Assembly (NCBI GenBank): GCA_025352125.1
Contig: JANXTZ010000023.1
Span: 1 to 64,000 of the forward strand
DNA: 64,000 nucleotides
Direction: 5' to 3'
Source of the DNA: Deinococcales bacterium
GTDB taxonomy: Bacteria; Deinococcota; Deinococci; Deinococcales; JAAFIG01
Shown one piece after another: positions 53,247-62,724 of the stretch (the first letter of the stretch is position 1; every line of letters begins with the position of its first letter). The translations under genes and the position numbers were made by a program. Below the pieces are notes generated by a model. That model ran no database searches. It was given only the letters and a program-made list of their open reading frames with translations, and was not told the origin of the DNA.

Positions 53247-56216
53247 ATGACCACTTTTGTTCAACTGCTCGGGACTGCGAAAGCAAACCTCGAGTCCACC
53301 AGCGTTCCGTTTGTCTCGGACAAACGTTTTTTGCTGCTGGCTTTTTTGGCGTTCAAAAACGATTGGGTGTCTCGAGATCAGCTTGCCAATTTGTTCTGGT
53401 CTGATACCGATTCGGTTTCGGCTCGCAAAAATTTACGGCATTTGTTAAGCCGCACGCGAAGTTTGGATTTTGCCCAACTCGAGGGACAGGACGACGTTCG
53501 TTGGTTGGTGCTAACCGACGTGGCGTTGTTCCAGCAGCATTTGGGGGCTGGTGATTGGCAGCAAGCCATAGCGGTCTATCAAGGGCATTTGCTGGCGGGT
53601 TTGAGCATCGAATCCCCCGAATTTGAAGATTGGTTGCAGCAAGAATCCGAAGCCTTGCAAAATGCCTACCGCGAGGCGGCGTTAAACCACGCCGAGCAAC
53701 TCGAGCAACAAGAATGTTTTGAGGACGCCGGCGCACTGCTCGCCAGGGTCTTGAAGTCCGATTTGCTCGCCGAGGACATCGTGCAAGCCTATTTGCGGGT
53801 TGCTGGCAAAAGTGTTGTGCATCGTCTCGAGGCGCTTCGGGTCTTCGAGGCGTTCAAAAGTTTGCTGTGCCAGGAACTGGGTTTGGAACCGCTCGAGATC
53901 ACCAAGCAACTTGCAACGGCGTTGAAACTTGAATCCTCAAACGCAAGTTTTACCCCAGTCCAGAGCCAAGCGCTCGAGCCTTCAAAAAACGCTGATGTCG
54001 TGGTGGCACAGGCAGAATTTGCGTCCAGCTTGCACAACTTTCCAATGACAGTCACGCCTTTCGTTGGTCGGGATGTGGATTTGAGCGAAATTGCGGCGTA
54101 CTTCAAACAACCCGAAATTCGTCTTCTCACCTTGATTGGCTCGGGTGGCATGGGCAAAACCCGTCTCGCCATTCAGGTGGCGCTCGAGCAAGCCAAGCAC
54201 TTCGAGGCTGGTGCGACGTTTGTGATGCTTGCCAGTGTGAGCGAGGCAAACAACATTGTCCCAGCCATTGCGGCGGCGTTGGGTTTGAGCCGTTCCAGTC
54301 TCGAGACCCAAACGGTTCAACTCAAAAATTACCTGTCCGAAAAGCAATTGTTGCTGGTTTTGGATAACTTTGAACATCTGCTGGACGGGACCAGAATCAT
54401 TCTTGAGCTTTTGGAACATTGTCCAAAACTTAAAATCTTGGTGACGTCCAGAGAAGCCCTGAATTTGCAATGCGAGTATCTGATTGATGTTGCCGGTTTG
54501 GACGTTCCCAGGGAAACATTTGAAATCGAACACTTCGATTCGGTGCAATTGCTCTTGCGCAGCGCCAAACGGGTCAATCCACGCTTCACGCTCGAGCCTG
54601 AGTCCAAGCCTTTTGTGGTGCAGATTTGTCAGTTGTTGCAGGGTTCGCCGCTGGCGATAGAGCTTGCGAGCAATTGGTTGCGGGTCTTGAGCGTGCAAGA
54701 GGTGGCTCAAGAAATCAAGACAAGCCTGGATTTTTTGAGCGTCAACCAACCCGACATTCCCGAACGTCACCGCAGCATGAGGGCGATCTTTGACTCGAGT
54801 TGGGTCTTGCTGTCCGAGCAACAACAACGCTCTCTGGCAAAACTGAGTTTGCTGCGCGGTGGATTTACCCTCGAATCGGCGGCTCGGGTGGCGGGTGCGA
54901 ACCCCGCCCTGCTGTTGGGATTGGTCAGCAAATCGCTGATTGCCAGAAACAAGACGCGCTACATCATGCACGAGGCGCTACGGCAGTACGCGGTGCAGAA
55001 ACTCGAGGATGAACAAAAACAGGCTGCACTGCTCGAGTTGAGTCTGTTGGCGCATGATTGGGCAATGAGAGTCGCAATCCATGATTCCACCCGACCGGTT
55101 TCCGAGACAGTCATGGCTTTCGAGCTTGAATTTGAAAACGTTGCCATCGCGCTCGAGTGGTCATTGCAGGCAAACCCGCAGTTGTGTGCCAGCATTGTTT
55201 GCCTGCCCTGGTACTTCTGGTTTGCCGCCGCCCGAAAGCCGCTCGGGATGCAGTGGTTGACCACTTTACTCGAGTTACCAGCACAGACCCGCGATCTGAC
55301 GCGGGCGAACCTGCTGATCGTCCGCAGCATCCTCGGAATGCGAATGGTCAATGCCGACCAACGCCTGGACGATGCCCAAACCGCACTCGAGATTGCCCTT
55401 GAGGTCGGTGATCTGAAAGCTCAAGCCCAAGCTTTGCTGGCACTGGGTATGGCTTGCGGCGATCTTGGAGAATTGGGTCGCGCCATCCAAAGCCTGAAAG
55501 CCGCGCTCGCGCTGATCAAGACCGTTCGGGACATCAACCTCGAGGCGGACTGTCGTAACGAACTGGCGTTTTTGCACTGGACCGATGGTGACCTCGAGTT
55601 GGCACGCCAGACCTTCGAGGACTTGATCGCCCGTTGCCAGGTCACGGGCAACAAACGCAGCTTGGCGAACGCCAATTCCAACCTTGCCTACGTCTATGCG
55701 AACCAAGGCGACCTCGAGACTGCACAGCGTCTGCTCGAACAAGCCATAGCCATTTACCGTGAATCCTTGAACATTGCCAACTTGTGCGCCTCGCTGCTGA
55801 CACTGTGCAACGTCATGTTCAGGCGAGGCAACATGGGTGGCGTACATCAAACATTGCTCGAGGTTGGTGAACTCTGCGAGCAAGTCCAAGAGCCTGCCTG
55901 CTTCAGTTGTTTTTATGCCCTTTGTGCCGCCTTTGAACAGCAGCGCGAGCGTCACGCCAAAGCCTTGCGCTTGAACGCCATCGCCACGGCATGGCGTTCA
56001 CTCCCTGGTCAAGATTTCGCCCTGGAAGAATTGGAACCCAATCAATTCAAGGAACCCTTGAGCGCCGTTTTGTTCGGTGCTGAAACCTTGCGGCAGTTTG
56101 CCCTCGAGGCAAGCGGTTTAAGCCCCAAGGAAGCGATCAGGTACGCGCTGGGTCAACTCGAGTTGTTCAATGACCCGCAAACAGTGGTGTCTGGGCAACT
56201 TGAGATCGACCAATAA
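53247..56216 (+). CDS. AfsR/SARP-like regulator (BTAD, NTPase, TPR)
   Basis: 989 residues. N-terminal winged-helix-like part (~20-95), then a BTAD domain (~105-225: FEDWLQQESEALQNAYREAA; EALRVFEAFKSLLCQELGLE). An NTPase follows: FVGRDVDLSEIA, Walker A GSGGMGKTR (~298-306), Walker B LLLVLDNFEHL (~370). The C-terminal third is TPR-like (RSLANANSNLAYVYANQGDL). Such proteins activate target operons in response to a signal. TAGAAT at 53230-53235 leaves a leader of about 5 nt. Confidence 0.88.
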   Translation: MTTFVQLLGTAKANLESTSVPFVSDKRFLLLAFLAFKNDWVSRDQLANLFWSDTDSVSARKNLRHLLSRTRSLDFAQLEGQDDVRWLVLTDVALFQQHLGAGDWQQAIAVYQGHLLAGLSIESPEFEDWLQQESEALQNAYREAALNHAEQLEQQECFEDAGALLARVLKSDLLAEDIVQAYLRVAGKSVVHRLEALRVFEAFKSLLCQELGLEPLEITKQLATALKLESSNASFTPVQSQALEPSKNADVVVAQAEFASSLHNFPMTVTPFVGRDVDLSEIAAYFKQPEIRLLTLIGSGGMGKTRLAIQVALEQAKHFEAGATFVMLASVSEANNIVPAIAAALGLSRSSLETQTVQLKNYLSEKQLLLVLDNFEHLLDGTRIILELLEHCPKLKILVTSREALNLQCEYLIDVAGLDVPRETFEIEHFDSVQLLLRSAKRVNPRFTLEPESKPFVVQICQLLQGSPLAIELASNWLRVLSVQEVAQEIKTSLDFLSVNQPDIPERHRSMRAIFDSSWVLLSEQQQRSLAKLSLLRGGFTLESAARVAGANPALLLGLVSKSLIARNKTRYIMHEALRQYAVQKLEDEQKQAALLELSLLAHDWAMRVAIHDSTRPVSETVMAFELEFENVAIALEWSLQANPQLCASIVCLPWYFWFAAARKPLGMQWLTTLLELPAQTRDLTRANLLIVRSILGMRMVNADQRLDDAQTALEIALEVGDLKAQAQALLALGMACGDLGELGRAIQSLKAALALIKTVRDINLEADCRNELAFLHWTDGDLELARQTFEDLIARCQVTGNKRSLANANSNLAYVYANQGDLETAQRLLEQAIAIYRESLNIANLCASLLTLCNVMFRRGNMGGVHQTLLEVGELCEQVQEPACFSCFYALCAAFEQQRERHAKALRLNAIATAWRSLPGQDFALEELEPNQFKEPLSAVLFGAETLRQFALEASGLSPKEAIRYALGQLELFNDPQTVVSGQLEIDQ

Positions 56217-56297
56217 GCTTTGAATCCGTACCGAGCGCTCTGGGTTGACCACAATCAACCTCGAGAAGTCCCGAAAGAGCGTCGGGCTGTCTGAGGA

Positions 56298-56328
56298 CTC
56301 GAGTCTCAAAAAATGCTTGAGACTCGAG
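56298..56328. terminator. Convergent hairpin CTCGAGTCTCA
   Basis: CTCGAGTCTCA (56298-56308) pairs with TGAGACTCGAG (56318-56328). It lies between the SARP-like gene and the converging HEAT-repeat gene. No clear U-tract. Confidence 0.6.
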
Positions 56329-56353
56329 CTTCAAAAATCGTTTTGTGCTCTAA

Positions 56354-57538
56354 TTATCCCTGCAACACCCGAGCCGCCGCCATTCGCACCTCGAGCCGTG
56401 CGTGGTCAAGAAGTGGTTGAACGGCGCGTTTCCCAGCCTCGCCAAGGGTGCTCAATTGCTCGGCGGCGGCACTGCGAATGCGCCAATCGCCGTCTTGCAG
56501 CAACTCGAGCAGCGTGCTTTGGTCATGAATGCCGAGTTTCTGGATTGCTGCAATTCGCACGGTTCTGGCGCTGGCTTGCAAGGCTCGAGTTCGGTTGTTG
56601 CCTGCTGCGCCCGCCCGAATCGCGGCGGCTCGCACGTCGGGGTTTGGGTTGTGGTTTGCCAGTTGCTCGAGTTGTTGGCGGTACTGCGCCGTGATTGCCG
56701 GTGTGCTGGCGGCGCGGATGGCTTCGAGTTGCAATTGTTCGTCGCGCATCGCCAGGTCGGTCAGGCTCGAGAGATTCGCGGATTCGCTGCGGGTGGCAAG
56801 CTCGAGCAGCCAGACCCGAGTGTCGCGGTTGAGTTTGTTCCAGGCGGCAAAGAGAATTTCAATGGTTGGCTCAGGTTGAAGCTCGAGCCATTCTCGAGCG
56901 CGATCTGCAAACGCGCCGCGCAATTCGGTCAGCCAGAGTTCAAGGTGTTGCTCGAGGTCTGGGACGCTGCCCGAAAAGTATTCGGCTGCCAATGCCAAGC
57001 GCAAGTTCACGGTGCTGGAATCCTGGTTTGAGCCTTGCCAAGCGTTTGCCACCGCCTGCGCACGGTCTGAGTCACTGCCCAACAAACTGCGCTCGAGGTG
57101 TTCACGCACTGCGGAATTCTTTTCTTGCACCAACCTTCGGAGAACACACAGGCGTTCATTGGTGTCCTCGGACAAGAACCAGATTTGCTCGAGCGCCGCC
57201 GTCAGTCGTGGGTCGGATGGCATGGCGCACAAGGCTGCCAGCAAGTACATGCGCATCTCGGGGCTGAAAACATGCTCGAGTTCAGAGCGCAAAACCGCAA
57301 TCAGGTCGCGGTTTTGGTGCGACCCCAAAGCCAGGGCGGCTTCGGGATCAATGGCGATTGCCTCGAGCACACTCAGGCGGGTCAAGAGGTCATTGGATTC
57401 GATGGCGGCAAACAGATCGGCGGCAGTCTCGAGCCGCAATTCGCTGGTGGCGGCATCTGCATCAAATGCTTGAGCGCTGGCAAATTGAGCACTGATCGCC
57501 GCCTCGAATTGCTGCGCCATTTCGGGATGCTGCATCAT
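56354..57538 (-). CDS. HEAT-repeat protein
   Basis: 394 residues from ATG 57538. HEAT-like helical repeats fill most of the protein (e.g. NPDVRAAAIRAGAAGNNRTR; LQDGDWRIRSAAAEQLSTLG; ARLEVRMAAARVLQG). No signal peptide. A scaffold or binding protein; partner unknown. ATGA overlap with the upstream gene. Last gene of the lipoprotein operon. Confidence 0.8.
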   Translation of the reverse strand: MMQHPEMAQQFEAAISAQFASAQAFDADAATSELRLETAADLFAAIESNDLLTRLSVLEAIAIDPEAALALGSHQNRDLIAVLRSELEHVFSPEMRMYLLAALCAMPSDPRLTAALEQIWFLSEDTNERLCVLRRLVQEKNSAVREHLERSLLGSDSDRAQAVANAWQGSNQDSSTVNLRLALAAEYFSGSVPDLEQHLELWLTELRGAFADRAREWLELQPEPTIEILFAAWNKLNRDTRVWLLELATRSESANLSSLTDLAMRDEQLQLEAIRAASTPAITAQYRQQLEQLANHNPNPDVRAAAIRAGAAGNNRTRALQASARTVRIAAIQKLGIHDQSTLLELLQDGDWRIRSAAAEQLSTLGEAGKRAVQPLLDHARLEVRMAAARVLQG

Positions 57539-58665
57539 TTGCTTGCGCCTCCAAACACGACCTTGCGCCTGGTTTGCGGCGCGGCTGGACCACAACCGCA
57601 ACCGCCTTGCGCATCAAAAGATTTGTTGACTGTTCCAATGGTGTTCTCGAGCGCGTTGAAGGCGTCGGTGTCCGTTCCGAGTGGCACACCTGCCAGCGCG
57701 GAAATAAAGTCGATGATGCTCCAAGTCCATTTCTGCCCGAAGTAACCAAACCTCGAGTGTGAGAGCGCCAGTTCAATGCCCACCCGCACCTCGACGCGGC
57801 TGGTCTGTTTGATGTTGAGGGTGAGTTTGGTGTCGGCATTGTCGGCTTTGTCTCCGGCGGCGTTGCGATCACCTATCGTGCGACCCGCATCAAAGCGCAA
57901 GTTGTTGTACGACTGCTTGCCGATCACAATCTCGCTGGGGGCAATGGTAATTGGAAACCCAACCTGCACCACTGGACCCGCGATCACATTGCCGCCAAAG
58001 CGTTGCAGCAAGGCATTGGCGGCTTTGGTAAACGGGATCAGGTCAATCACATTTAACGTGCCTTCGATGCCTGGACTGAGTTGAATGTTGCCTTTGGATT
58101 TCCATTCGCCGTTGCGGGTCTGGAACATGTCAAAATCGAGCGTCCCTTGATTGGAGGTGCGTGGTTTATCCGAACCTTTTGCCGAAGAATTCGAGCTGCC
58201 CGCCCGGGTGATCAAAAAGTCCAGAAAGGTCTTTAAAATGTTGATGCGAAACTCGCCGTTGCCCTGCAACCTTGGGAAAATTCGGGGCGGGAAAATGTCG
58301 TAAGTCCAGGTCAGGGCAAATTCCAGACCGACCTGAATGCCGCCCGCGAAACCGTCCTGCGTGCCGTCGCCGTACTTTCCAGCCCAATTGAGTTGCGTGG
58401 CGGGTTGATCTGGGTTGTCAAAGTTTCCGCCGACCTCGGTGTTCATTGCCCAGGCGGGACCGCAGATGCCAAAGAAATAACTCCAACGCACATTGACAAT
58501 CACGTTGATAAAAAAACTGGTGAAATTCACGTCGATCAAAACGCGCTGCACGTTTGAACCTTGCACGCTGGCACGCAATGTTCCCAGGGCTGGAATGATC
58601 GCAAAGCCCTGGCAGATGTCCAGGGACGGTGAAGTCTCGAGGGTGGTGATGGCAAGATCGGGCAT
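57535..58665 (-). CDS. Unknown protein, 376 residues, Cys-Gly tail
   Basis: Not recognised. No signal peptide. It is rich in beta-like and aromatic segments (VIVNVRWSYFFGICGPAWAM; WTYDIFPPRIFPRLQ) and ends with a GGCGCGPAAPQTRRKVV cluster that could bind metal or form disulfides. AAAGGAG precedes the ATG. It overlaps the HEAT gene by 4 nt. Confidence 0.65.
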   Translation of the reverse strand: MPDLAITTLETSPSLDICQGFAIIPALGTLRASVQGSNVQRVLIDVNFTSFFINVIVNVRWSYFFGICGPAWAMNTEVGGNFDNPDQPATQLNWAGKYGDGTQDGFAGGIQVGLEFALTWTYDIFPPRIFPRLQGNGEFRINILKTFLDFLITRAGSSNSSAKGSDKPRTSNQGTLDFDMFQTRNGEWKSKGNIQLSPGIEGTLNVIDLIPFTKAANALLQRFGGNVIAGPVVQVGFPITIAPSEIVIGKQSYNNLRFDAGRTIGDRNAAGDKADNADTKLTLNIKQTSRVEVRVGIELALSHSRFGYFGQKWTWSIIDFISALAGVPLGTDTDAFNALENTIGTVNKSFDAQGGCGCGPAAPQTRRKVVFGGASK

Positions 58666-58688
58666 GATGAAACTCCTTTAGACTGAAT

Positions 58689-60113
58689 TTAGACGGGTAA
58701 ACCCAAGACCAGCGATTGGCTGTCGTCCTCGTGAATCACAACAAACACCAACCGTCCCTCGTCGTCGCTGTGCATGGCGGAATAACCGACGCCGATAAAG
58801 TCGCTGACGGGGCTGGGGTGATTGACCAGCAGATCGCCAGTTTTGAGAATCGTGCGCGACCCGCTGCCGTTGCTGGCAAGCAATTCGATGCCCGCACTGG
58901 TTTGGACCATGAAAAACGTGATGCCGTCGGTTGCCAGTTGCGGTGTGGCGATGGCTTTGACCACATTTCCTGTTGGCGCTTTGTCACCCGATTGCATCAC
59001 CACACGGTTGTTCACCAGCAAAGTGTGCGTGCTGCCGTTGTTTACCACATGCGCGAAACTCGAGTTTGGTCCGCTGCGCGGGGCGTAACAGGTCAAACCC
59101 GAGGCTCGGGTGGTGCTTGAACGCAAGCCGCTCGAGATGGAGCTGGCTTCGATGCGCAGGTTGCTCGGCGAACCTGTCTTGCGGGTATTGGGAGACACGG
59201 TGTTGAGGTTGCCGCGCAAGACGGCGGTCTGTTGTTTGCCTTGAACGTATTGGTTGGCAAATTCTGAGGCTGGGGTCAGCATGGCTTGCAGCACAAATTG
59301 TCCGCCGTCGTGCAGGCTGATCAAACCAAATTGCGAGATGGTCGGGGCGCTGGTGCTGGCTGCCAAGCTTGTACCGCTGGCAACGACCAAGCTGGCGTTT
59401 TTCCCCTCGAGTCCACGCAGCAAGAACACGCCCTGGCGCACGTCTTTGGTGACTTGTCCGGTGTTGTGATAATAGTTGGCGACAAAGATCAAGTCGTTTT
59501 CATGAAAGTTCAGATCGCCAAACATGCCCGCGAATTCGTGACCGTCGGTGTTGAAAACATGCTCGTGCAAAACCCGAGTCAAGCCCTGCCCGAGGTCGCT
59601 GTAAATCGCTTGCATTTTCATGGGGGCGGTGCCGCCGTCAAAACTGCCGTGCTCGTCGGTGGTGTTGTAAGTCATCTCGGTTTCAACCCTGACCACCAGG
59701 GCAAGTTGCCCCTTGGCGTTGATGTCGTGGTTGTTCAGTTCGACCACACGCCGCCCGTCGAGCATGTCCCCAGTGCGCACGATTCGGCTCTCACCCGAGA
59801 CTCGAGGGGTGGGTGTGCTGAGATCGAGTTGCAGGGCGTACAAACCGATTTTGTCTTCACTGTCCATTGCGCCGTACACCACCCGTCCATGGCTGTCGAT
59901 GGCGGCATCCAGGCGCAAGGTTTGACCCTTGATGCCACCTGGCAAAATGTCGGTGTTGTGTTTGATCGAAAAGAACTGGTAGCCGTTTGGCAGCACGCCG
60001 TCCGTGCCTGGAGTTGGCGGCGCAGGGTTGGGATTCGTGGCGCAGGCGCTCAGGAGTGCGCCCGAAAACGTCAAGCCCGTGGCTTTGAGAAAATTGCGGC
60101 GATCAATGTTCAT
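58689..60113 (-). CDS. Tat-exported lipoprotein of unknown function
   Basis: 474 residues. Twin-arginine signal MNIDRRNFLKATGLTFSGAL followed by a lipobox (LLSAC), so it should be exported folded and lipidated. The body has repeated strand-like units with VVYGAMDSEDKIGLYALQL and VVELNNHDINAKGQLALVV, perhaps a beta-propeller. GGAGGAATTT precedes ATG 60113. Operon member. Confidence 0.75.
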   Translation of the reverse strand: MNIDRRNFLKATGLTFSGALLSACATNPNPAPPTPGTDGVLPNGYQFFSIKHNTDILPGGIKGQTLRLDAAIDSHGRVVYGAMDSEDKIGLYALQLDLSTPTPRVSGESRIVRTGDMLDGRRVVELNNHDINAKGQLALVVRVETEMTYNTTDEHGSFDGGTAPMKMQAIYSDLGQGLTRVLHEHVFNTDGHEFAGMFGDLNFHENDLIFVANYYHNTGQVTKDVRQGVFLLRGLEGKNASLVVASGTSLAASTSAPTISQFGLISLHDGGQFVLQAMLTPASEFANQYVQGKQQTAVLRGNLNTVSPNTRKTGSPSNLRIEASSISSGLRSSTTRASGLTCYAPRSGPNSSFAHVVNNGSTHTLLVNNRVVMQSGDKAPTGNVVKAIATPQLATDGITFFMVQTSAGIELLASNGSGSRTILKTGDLLVNHPSPVSDFIGVGYSAMHSDDEGRLVFVVIHEDDSQSLVLGLPV

Positions 60114-60133
60114 AAATTCCTCCAAAGCCTTGT

Positions 60134-62419
60134 TTAATTGCTGCCCCAACGCGTGCCGTTTGGAGCGGTGTTGACGCTGCTAAATTTCGTGTTGCGCTCG
60201 CCAGTCGGCAGGTCTTCCTGATGCTCGAGAATCAAATTCCAGCCCGTGTGCAGGGTCAGGTCGTACTTGAAGGTGTTGTCCACCAGTCCCGCGCAGGTTT
60301 GCGTGCCGCTGACGGTGGTGGCTGCCTCGAGATACCACCAGCTCAGTTTCTCGAGCGAACCGTCCGAGTCCTCGTTGGTGATTTCGACTGGGCTTTTGAA
60401 GGTCGTTTTGTTCCAGATTTCGAGGCTCAGCAAGCCGTACTTGCTGCTGGCTGGGGTCACGGCGATAACGCCCGTGCAGTCGGCTCGAGCGGGGTTGAGG
60501 GGCTTCAGGGCGCTTGTGGCGATGGTTGCGGGAAGGCTGGCGGTTACTTCGCCATTTGCACCGAGCGGCGTGCTCAGAATGGTTTGACCAGCCACCGTCA
60601 AATGCAGACTGTTGTTGGCGAAAGCCGTTCCAACCGAACCGCTCAGGCTGCTCGAGGTGCTGCCCGTGTCGGGTAATCCTGGTTCTTTGTCGGCTTCAAA
60701 GAACCATTCCGAACCAGCAGGTAGTGTGCCACTGGTGTGTTGAATGGTTTCGTTGTCGTTTTTGAGCGTGACCGTTTCGATCAGCAGATTCCAACCTGGA
60801 ACAAAATTGATGTTGTAATCGTGCTCCTCGCCCGCGCCGTCACCGCTCGGGCAGTTCTCTTGCCCCGTCACCGTGACCGCGCTCGAGGCGTACACCCAAT
60901 TGATGGTAAAACCGCGTCCGCCCACGGCGATCACGCCCAGTGGCGTGCCGCTGCGGTCAGGCTCGAGGGAGGCTTTGACGCCCGTCGGCGCAGCAGGTGT
61001 GGATGTGACTGTGCCGCAACCTTGGGTCAACTCGAGCGGCTCGAGGGCTGCGGCATCAACGGTGGCGGGCAAGTTCAGGTCAAACTCACCCGTGGCACTG
61101 AGCACACCCGTGGTCAAGCTGACCCCTGCATCAGACTCGAGCTTGAGGCTTGCCGCCACAGTGTCCGTCCAGCCGCCAAGCTTGCCTTGCATTCGCGTGG
61201 CAGTGCTGCCCGCATCCTGACCGCCAAATTGCCCTGGAGCAACGCCAACGCCGACATCCTCGAGCCTGGTCAACCATTTTGCCTCGGCTGGAATGGCGCT
61301 TTGATTTTTCCAGGTGGTGGTTTTCAGCAGGCTGTCCTCGAGACGCTGCACCAAATTCCAACCCGCCTGCAAGTTGAGGTTGTACTTTGTGATGAAGGCT
61401 TCATCGCCGCTGCCGCATTTTTCTTGACCGCTTATGTTTACGGCGCTGGCGGTGTACCACCAAGCCGTGGTGCTCGAGTACGATACCAGGAACGTTTTGC
61501 CGATGGCGCTGTTGCCCCTGAAAACCGAAACGCCAAGTTGACCGATCAGCGCGTTCGGGTTGCTGGCATTCACATTCCCCTCGCATCCAGCCTGTTTTAA
61601 GCCTGATGCCACACCGAGAAGAGCGGCGTTTGGGGCGGCTGGAAGGGCAATATCAAAAATGCCAGTCGCTCCCGTGGCAGGGATTGCGGCTGGGATCAGG
61701 TCATTGGATTGACCCGTGCCAGGTTTCTCGAGCTTCAACACCAAGCCGTAACCCTGTTCTCCGAGCGTCCCCTTGACTCGAGAGACCGTGCTGCCCGTAT
61801 CTGTACCCTTGGCAGCCGCCAGGTCATTGGAGGTGCTCACGCCCCAGGTGACGGGCGTATTGAGCGGCGCATTGCCAAAACTGGTTTCACTGGCATCGGT
61901 CAGCACCAGATTCCAACCTTGCTGCAAACTCAGGTTGTACTTCGTGTCGTTGCCAATTCTCAAAACTCGGGTTTTTGCCGAGGGGCAAACCAGTGTGCCG
62001 CTCAGGGTCACAGCCTCTTCGGCGTAGACCCAACGCGCGAACTGATCGCCACTTTTTGCCACCAACGCGCCCGCCGCTTGCCCAGCAATCTCGAGCGATG
62101 ATCCCAGCCAGACCGCCTCGGCATCGACAGGTTGCACCGTCACGCCAGTGCACCCCGTGGGGGCTTCAAAGACGGGTCCAAGTGCGTTCACATCTGGCAG
62201 ATCAGGCAGGTTTAAATTGAACGTGCCGCCAGAAATACTGGTGTCTGAAAGCCTGAAAATCGGGTCGCTCGAGAGTGAGAGCGCCACGGCTTTGCTGCCC
62301 GCAGGAATGCTAAAACCTTGAACGTTGCCGCCAACGTTCAAGCCTGTGCTTGGATTGCCGCCGCCCCCGCACGCCACGAAGAGCAGCATCCAGGGAATCA
62401 ATCGATTGTGTTTTTTCAT
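60134..62419 (-). CDS. Large lipoprotein with four ~185-residue repeats
   Basis: Signal MKKHNRLIPWMLLFVACGGG with lipobox C17. Four tandem repeats of ~185 residues span about 30-200, 205-400, 405-590 and 595-755. Each has an F(N/D)LNLP block, a WVYA..AVTVSG..C core, and a YNLNLQ.GWNLV end; linkers read DTGST or DAGST. Each unit has two or more cysteines. I know no family for this. Likely a surface-exposed protein heading an operon. TTGGAGG precedes the ATG. Confidence 0.75.
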   Translation of the reverse strand: MKKHNRLIPWMLLFVACGGGGNPSTGLNVGGNVQGFSIPAGSKAVALSLSSDPIFRLSDTSISGGTFNLNLPDLPDVNALGPVFEAPTGCTGVTVQPVDAEAVWLGSSLEIAGQAAGALVAKSGDQFARWVYAEEAVTLSGTLVCPSAKTRVLRIGNDTKYNLSLQQGWNLVLTDASETSFGNAPLNTPVTWGVSTSNDLAAAKGTDTGSTVSRVKGTLGEQGYGLVLKLEKPGTGQSNDLIPAAIPATGATGIFDIALPAAPNAALLGVASGLKQAGCEGNVNASNPNALIGQLGVSVFRGNSAIGKTFLVSYSSTTAWWYTASAVNISGQEKCGSGDEAFITKYNLNLQAGWNLVQRLEDSLLKTTTWKNQSAIPAEAKWLTRLEDVGVGVAPGQFGGQDAGSTATRMQGKLGGWTDTVAASLKLESDAGVSLTTGVLSATGEFDLNLPATVDAAALEPLELTQGCGTVTSTPAAPTGVKASLEPDRSGTPLGVIAVGGRGFTINWVYASSAVTVTGQENCPSGDGAGEEHDYNINFVPGWNLLIETVTLKNDNETIQHTSGTLPAGSEWFFEADKEPGLPDTGSTSSSLSGSVGTAFANNSLHLTVAGQTILSTPLGANGEVTASLPATIATSALKPLNPARADCTGVIAVTPASSKYGLLSLEIWNKTTFKSPVEITNEDSDGSLEKLSWWYLEAATTVSGTQTCAGLVDNTFKYDLTLHTGWNLILEHQEDLPTGERNTKFSSVNTAPNGTRWGSN

Positions 62420-62488
62420 CGCTCATACCTCCAAGTACCGGCTATTTTCTGGCAGTTTCAAAAACTCGGGTTTCGTTCTGGCTTGCGT

Positions 62489-62500
62489 ATCACCTCCTTT
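62489..62500 (-). promoter_or_regulatory. Perfect extended Shine-Dalgarno without a start codon
   Basis: The + strand reads ATCACCTCCTTT, the sequence of the 16S rRNA 3' end; the minus strand thus reads AAAGGAGGTGAT in the leader of the 62419 gene. No ATG, GTG or TTG follows at usable spacing. It may be a ribosome standby site or the relic of a lost small ORF. Confidence 0.4.
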
Positions 62501-62598
62501 AAGATTGCGATGTGTTGCGACCCGCGCACCGAAATGGTGTTGACTCGAGTGACTGCAATGGCTTGGCTCGCTTGAACTGGCTTCAGTCTGCCAAAGTG

Positions 62599-62630
62599 GG
62601 CGTCGCGTGGGCGTCGCGTGGCGTTGCGAG
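62599..62630. promoter_or_regulatory. GGCGTCGCGTG direct repeats (11-bp period) upstream of lipoprotein operon
   Basis: GGCGTCGCGTG at 62599-62609 and 62610-62620, then GGCGTTGCGAG at 62620-62630, lie 180 bp before the ATG at 62419. The period is about 11 bp, and the motif matches GCGTCGCATG at 53126-53146. Probable SARP-type activator site. Confidence 0.6.
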
Positions 62631-62724
62631 GGCATCAGACCCAGACGACACATTTCATCAAGGGCGTTCTCGAGTCGTACTCAAAGCATTGGTTTATTGG
62701 TGCGTCGTCTGGGTTTGAAATCAT

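Noticed and set aside
59286-61600. Long + strand frames (283 and 287 residues) opposite the lipoprotein operon
   Set aside because: Opposite genes with clear signal peptides, lipoboxes and ribosome-binding sites; composition fits antisense shadow.
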